A stretch of DNA of 7,225 bases, taken from assembly GCA_017538775.1 (NCBI GenBank), contig JAFYIF010000153.1:1-7225 (forward strand), read 5' to 3'. The notes below the pieces were generated by a model. It made no database searches. It was not told the origin of the DNA and worked only from the letters and a program-made list of their open reading frames with translations. Made by a program: the position numbers and the translations under genes. Shown piece by piece: positions 3,909 through 7,225 of the stretch. How positions within the stretch are numbered: position 1 is the stretch's first letter; every line of letters starts with the position of its first letter. Source of the DNA: Oscillospiraceae bacterium (GTDB lineage Bacteria > Bacillota > Clostridia > Oscillospirales > Oscillospiraceae).

Positions 3909-6287
3909 TTACAGCCACACAGAATCGATCAGCGGGGCATAGCTGTCCGCGTCCACATAGAACAGCCGCAGGCTGTCCGCGCCTTCCGGCTCCTCGCCCA
4001 GGTCCAGCCACAGCAGTTCGCCGTCGGCCAAATCCAGCGTCCAGAGCCGCACGCCGACGCAGCGCCCGGCGCTGTACTCCGCCGCGATCACCGTGTCGTC
4101 CATGGTCTCGCCGCTGCGGTTGCAGACGCAGAGGCTCCGCGTGTCCGGCTCCAGGGAGAAGGTGGGCAGCGCGTCCAGGGCCAGCAGCGTGACCTCGCCC
4201 TCCAGTTCCTCCCCCTGTCCGTACAGCTCCGCGTCGGACTGACAGTACACTGTGATGGTGTCGCCGGCGAAGCTGTCGAACTCCGCCCGGAGGACGTGGC
4301 CCGGGGCGTAGAGCCGCTCCAGCTGCGCCGCGCCGGCGAAGCAGGCGTCTCCCAGGCGCTCCGTGGTTTCCGGGACCGTGTAATAGTTCCGTTTCGCGCC
4401 CAGCGGGTAGCGCAGCAGGGTCTCCGGCTGCTCCTCCGTTTTGGAGAACAGCACCCCGTCCCGGACGAAGAGCGGGCCTTCCCCGCTGACGGCGAAGGCG
4501 CTGAGGGTCCGCAGCTCGGTCAAAGCCCCGACGGCGATCTCCAGCTCCGCGGGCAGCGTCAGGGTGCCGTGGACCGTCGCGCCCCGGAGAGCGTTGCGGC
4601 CCAGCTGACGGACTCCCGTCCCCAGGCTGATGCTGCGGCAGTCGGCCCCGCTCAGGGCGTTGCGGCCGATCAGCGTCACGCTGTCCGGCAGGCTCACGCT
4701 GGTGCAGACGCAGTTTTGCAGCGCCCCGGCCCCCAGCGCCGTCACCGGGCAGTTCAGGTAGGTCTCCGGCACCTGCAGGTCCCCGTCATAGTCCGGGTCC
4801 GCCAGGCCGGTGACGGTCATCTCCGCTCCGTTCTGGCGATAGGTCAGCAGCCCGTCGCTCAGGTCCCCCTCGCCCTCGTAGACGAACAGGGCCTCGATGC
4901 GCTGGTTTTCCGTGCAGCGCTCGTAGAAGAAGCTGTCGCGCAGCTCCTCCTGCTCCACGCCGTTGACCCGGAGGGAGACCATGCGGAAGTCCTCGTCCGG
5001 GATCAGGCGGACGGAGAGGTTGCTGCCCGCCGGGCCGCTGGTCTGCCCCTCCACGGTGCAGCCGCCCCGGATGTCCAGCTCCACGGACACCTCCGGCAGC
5101 TCCACCGCCGCCACGTCGAAGAAGTCCACCGTGTAGCGCAGTTCCGCCGCGCTGCCGTCCTTCTTCTCCAGGCCGCTGATGACGACGCTGTAGCGCCCGT
5201 CAAAGCCCTCGGCCTCCCAGTGCAGACGGCCCGGGGTGAAGATGATGCAGTTGTTGACGCCGAAGTTGCCGGTGTCCACATGGAAGTAGGCTTCCTTGTT
5301 GTCGGGGCTCTCCCGGTCCGAAGCGGCGTCCAGGGTCCAGCTTGCCCCGTCGGCTTCCCGGGTGATGGTGACCGTGATCTGCTCCTCCTTCGGCACTTCA
5401 AAGCGGTTGGGGTTCAGCATGACGCTCCAGGGGTCGGACATGCCCAGCAGTTCCGAGGGAAACAGCCCGGAGGCGGGCCAGGCCACGAAGTCATAGTCCA
5501 CCCGCGTCCGGGGGAAGTTCCCGTCGGCGGAGAAGCAGCGGGTGACGATGTAGTATTTCCCGCTCTCGCTGATGGCCTCGCCGAAGCCCACCCACATGGT
5601 CGCGTAGGGGCTGATGAGCCAGCGGCGGTGGCCCAGGGTGCGCATACTGGAGGCGGTGTTGTCGGACATACAGCCGTTCAGCGCGCTGATCAGGTAGTTG
5701 GCCCCGGCCGGGCCGGTGCGGGAGGAGAGGTTGGCGGACGAGACCCCGGACACGGCCTTTACATAGAATTCGTCCTCCATGTCCTCCGGCTGCGCCGGGT
5801 CGTGGAGCAGCTTGCCGTGGACGGCCAGCAGCACCGCGCCGTGCTGGGCCAGGTCCGACCAGTCCGCGTTGGGCTCGCAGCGGGGCAGCCCGGCGGCCAG
5901 GCGGAGATAGTCCAGCCGCGCCTGGGCCGTGCGCTGATAGTCCGCGCTCAGCGCCCCCGCCGCGTAGGGGGCGGTCACCGAGGGGGTCTCGGCAAAGCGC
6001 TGGGAAAAAGTGAACTGCCGGGAATAGACGCGCTCGACGGCGAAGTCCTCCGCCGTGCGCGCCGGCATGGTCTTCTGCCCGCTCTGCTCGCAGACCCAAA
6101 GCTCGCCCGTCTCGGCCTGGGGCGTGACAGACGCGCACTCCGCCGCCGCGTCCCAGTCCACCGGCGCGGCCACCGGAAGGGCCTCCGCGTCCTCCGGCTC
6201 GCGCTCGGATACGCCGAAAGCGCCCAGGGCCAGCGTCAGTGCCAGCAGCAGGGTCAGGAAACTGCCGATTGCAATGTGTTTTTTCAT
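3909..6287 (-). CDS. Secreted CAP-domain protein with BspA-type leucine-rich repeats
   Basis: A 792-residue secreted protein of unknown precise role. Residues 1-25 form a signal peptide (MKKH, then a Leu/Ala core); there is no lipobox, LPXTG motif or C-terminal membrane anchor. Residues about 115-270 are a bacterial CAP/SCP-like domain, shown by LLHDPAQP (160-167), GHRRWLISP (219-227), VGFGEA (233-238) and DYDFVAWPASG (264-274), typical of clostridial CAP proteins. Residues about 285-395 look like a beta-sandwich that usually follows in this family; about 400-470 resembles a bacterial repeat-type beta domain (VNGVEQEE). Residues about 480-665 contain BspA-like (LRR_5) repeats with VSLPDSVTLIG and TLTLPAEL strands. 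The last 80 residues form a separate beta-rich domain ending in LRLFYVDADSYAPL. A longer in-frame reading up to 6434 exists, but it overlaps the upstream gene, whereas the ATG at 6287 has GGGAGGT a few bases upstream and starts a signal peptide. It likely acts outside the cell in binding, adhesion or wall interaction; it is co-transcribed with the membrane protein 22 nt upstream. Confidence 0.88.
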   Translation of the reverse strand: MKKHIAIGSFLTLLLALTLALGAFGVSEREPEDAEALPVAAPVDWDAAAECASVTPQAETGELWVCEQSGQKTMPARTAEDFAVERVYSRQFTFSQRFAETPSVTAPYAAGALSADYQRTAQARLDYLRLAAGLPRCEPNADWSDLAQHGAVLLAVHGKLLHDPAQPEDMEDEFYVKAVSGVSSANLSSRTGPAGANYLISALNGCMSDNTASSMRTLGHRRWLISPYATMWVGFGEAISESGKYYIVTRCFSADGNFPRTRVDYDFVAWPASGLFPSELLGMSDPWSVMLNPNRFEVPKEEQITVTITREADGASWTLDAASDRESPDNKEAYFHVDTGNFGVNNCIIFTPGRLHWEAEGFDGRYSVVISGLEKKDGSAAELRYTVDFFDVAAVELPEVSVELDIRGGCTVEGQTSGPAGSNLSVRLIPDEDFRMVSLRVNGVEQEELRDSFFYERCTENQRIEALFVYEGEGDLSDGLLTYRQNGAEMTVTGLADPDYDGDLQVPETYLNCPVTALGAGALQNCVCTSVSLPDSVTLIGRNALSGADCRSISLGTGVRQLGRNALRGATVHGTLTLPAELEIAVGALTELRTLSAFAVSGEGPLFVRDGVLFSKTEEQPETLLRYPLGAKRNYYTVPETTERLGDACFAGAAQLERLYAPGHVLRAEFDSFAGDTITVYCQSDAELYGQGEELEGEVTLLALDALPTFSLEPDTRSLCVCNRSGETMDDTVIAAEYSAGRCVGVRLWTLDLADGELLWLDLGEEPEGADSLRLFYVDADSYAPLIDSVWL

Positions 6288-6309
6288 AGGTACCTCCCTT
6301 TTTCCCGCG

Positions 6310-7095
6310 TTATTCCGCGGCTGCGGCGACGGCCTTGCCGCGCCGGTCCAACAGCAGCAGCGCCAGCGCCAGTGCTGCGCACACCGGGCCGACGACGGCC
6401 CAGACATGCAGCCGAAGCGGCCGGAGCCCCTCAAAAAAGCTCAGTCCGCTGATGCCCTGTCCCAGACCCAAAGTGGACCCGATGGCGTTGACCGCCGTGC
6501 CCAGGCGCTGGTTGACCAGCTCCGCGCCCAGGGCGCAGAGGCCCAGGGCCACGAGCAGGGCCAGCACATAGGGCAGCGCCCCCCGTCCGCCGCCGGTCAG
6601 CAGCGTATAGCAGGCCAGCAGGAACAGCAGCAGCGTCAGCGCCAGAAACAGCCACAGCCCCAGGGCGGCCAGCCGCAGCTTGCCCGCGGTTTCGGCGGAA
6701 ACGTGCAGCGCTCCTTCCCCCTCCCCGGCGCGGCTGAGGCTCCCGGCGGCCCGGGCCACGGTGGTGCAGACCCGGGCCGCGGACAGCAGGGAGTAGCCGC
6801 CGCCCAGGACGATGTCCAGCGCCCCGGCCAGTTCGGCGGGTTCCAGCGTCAGCCCCGCTGCGCGCAGGGCCTCGGCGTTGTCCTCCAGCGTCTCCCGCAG
6901 CCCGGCCCGGACCTCCGCCATGGACTTGCCCGCCACGGTCTCCAGCAGCTGCTCCACGGTCATGCCCCCCATGCCGGACACGGGCAGCGTGACCGTCAGC
7001 CGCAGCCAGGGCAGAAAGAACGCGACGATGCTGAGCAGCAGCAGCACGGCGGCGGCCAGGCGCAGCCAGCTGCGCCTCGGTTTGGCCTCTGTCAT
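6310..7095 (-). CDS. Hypothetical membrane protein with four transmembrane helices
   Basis: I do not recognise this 261-residue protein. Hydrophobic segments are at about 13-31, 142-165, 173-191 and 231-250. The first is preceded by a basic stretch (KPRRSW), which places the N-terminus inside. Residues 32-140 then form a mostly polar, probably helical extracytoplasmic region. FLPWLRLTV just after the first helix is a pattern seen in many uncharacterised Gram-positive membrane proteins. A short loop of about 200-230 separates helices three and four, and the C-terminus is a basic, Ala-rich cytoplasmic tail. The start at 7095 is chosen because GGGAGGG lies 7 nt upstream; a longer in-frame reading to 7143 would begin upstream of the transcription start of the promoter at 7134-7162. 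It is the first gene of a pair with the secreted CAP protein, so it may help display, anchor or export it, but that rests only on adjacency. Confidence 0.8.
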   Translation of the reverse strand: MTEAKPRRSWLRLAAAVLLLLSIVAFFLPWLRLTVTLPVSGMGGMTVEQLLETVAGKSMAEVRAGLRETLEDNAEALRAAGLTLEPAELAGALDIVLGGGYSLLSAARVCTTVARAAGSLSRAGEGEGALHVSAETAGKLRLAALGLWLFLALTLLLFLLACYTLLTGGGRGALPYVLALLVALGLCALGAELVNQRLGTAVNAIGSTLGLGQGISGLSFFEGLRPLRLHVWAVVGPVCAALALALLLLDRRGKAVAAAAE

Positions 7096-7133
7096 AGGTA
7101 GTCCCTCCCCTTGTTTGTTTGAAACTTTTTTCA

Positions 7134-7162
7134 ATTGTAACACAGAGGCGCGGATTCTTCAA
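7134..7162 (-). promoter_or_regulatory. Sigma-A promoter for the membrane protein/CAP protein operon
   Basis: On the minus strand TTGAAG (plus 7157-7162) and TACAAT (plus 7134-7139) are separated by 17 bp. Transcription would start near 7127, giving a leader of about 30 nt with an AAAAAAG tract before the Shine-Dalgarno. The 22-nt gap before the CAP gene has no promoter of its own, so this one likely serves both genes. Confidence 0.75.
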
Positions 7163-7189
7163 CGGAAATCTGGACCGTTAAAAGAATGA

Positions 7190-7223
7190 GGGCGCGTCGC
7201 CGGATTTTCACAGCGACGCGCCC
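7190..7223. terminator. Perfect 11-bp hairpin at the right edge, probable terminator
   Basis: GGGCGCGTCGC (7190-7200) is the exact reverse complement of 7213-7223, with a 12-base AT-containing loop. Read leftward it is followed by TCATTCTTTT, a weak T-rich tail, consistent with ending a leftward gene that lies beyond the window. The plus-strand tail runs off the end, so direction cannot be settled. Confidence 0.6.
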
Positions 7224-7225
7224 AA

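Noticed and set aside
6288..6434. N-terminal extension of the CAP protein by 49 residues
   Set aside because: It would overlap the end of the upstream membrane protein gene and bury the signal peptide; the ATG at 6287 has its own Shine-Dalgarno.
4296..6452. 718-codon reading frame on the plus strand opposite the CAP protein
   Set aside because: Arg/Ala/Gln/Val-rich shadow of a GC-rich gene; no recognisable domain or start signal.

Overview
The window reads as GC-rich chromosome of a Gram-positive gut-type anaerobe, most likely a clostridial member of the Oscillospiraceae. This is inferred, not proven. It rests on strong AGGAGG-type ribosome binding sites, sigma-A promoters in AT-rich islands, a two-subunit class III polyhydroxyalkanoate (PHA) synthase of clostridial type, a secreted CAP/BspA-LRR protein with no outer-membrane features, and short GC-rich intergenic repeats like those I recall from that family. 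No rRNA, tRNA, CRISPR array, transposase or phage gene is visible.

Layout: (1) Positions 1-110 hold two full and one broken copy of a 45-46 bp GC-rich repeat that can fold into hairpins, entering from the left edge. (2) A strong intrinsic terminator (120-150) ends a leftward operon of phaE (1352-2479) and phaC (182-1345), the two subunits of class III PHA synthase. (3) A 305-bp intergenic region (2480-2784) holds two back-to-back promoters with 17-bp spacers. The leftward one matches the sigma-A consensus perfectly (TTGACA-N17-TATAAT); the rightward one is TTGCAA-N17-TAGAAT. Between them lie about 70 bp of AT-rich DNA with two small palindromes. (4) Rightward, an alpha/beta hydrolase (2785-3816) carries a GWSLGG lipase box and looks like the Bacillus-type intracellular PHA depolymerases. 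(5) A 13-bp hairpin (3852-3894) separates this from a convergent leftward pair. (6) That pair is a four-helix membrane protein (6310-7095) followed 22 nt later by a large secreted CAP-domain/BspA leucine-rich-repeat protein (3909-6287), driven by a sigma-A promoter at 7134-7162. (7) Another perfect 11-bp hairpin lies at the right edge.

The main biological reading is a compact storage-polymer locus. A synthase (PhaE-PhaC), strongly expressed by its signals, polymerises (R)-3-hydroxyacyl-CoA, and a divergently transcribed hydrolase is a candidate for remobilising the polymer, both from one shared control region. No genes for monomer supply, a phasin or a PHA-responsive regulator are in the window, so they must be elsewhere if the system works. 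The CAP/LRR pair appears to be an unrelated surface or secretion module.
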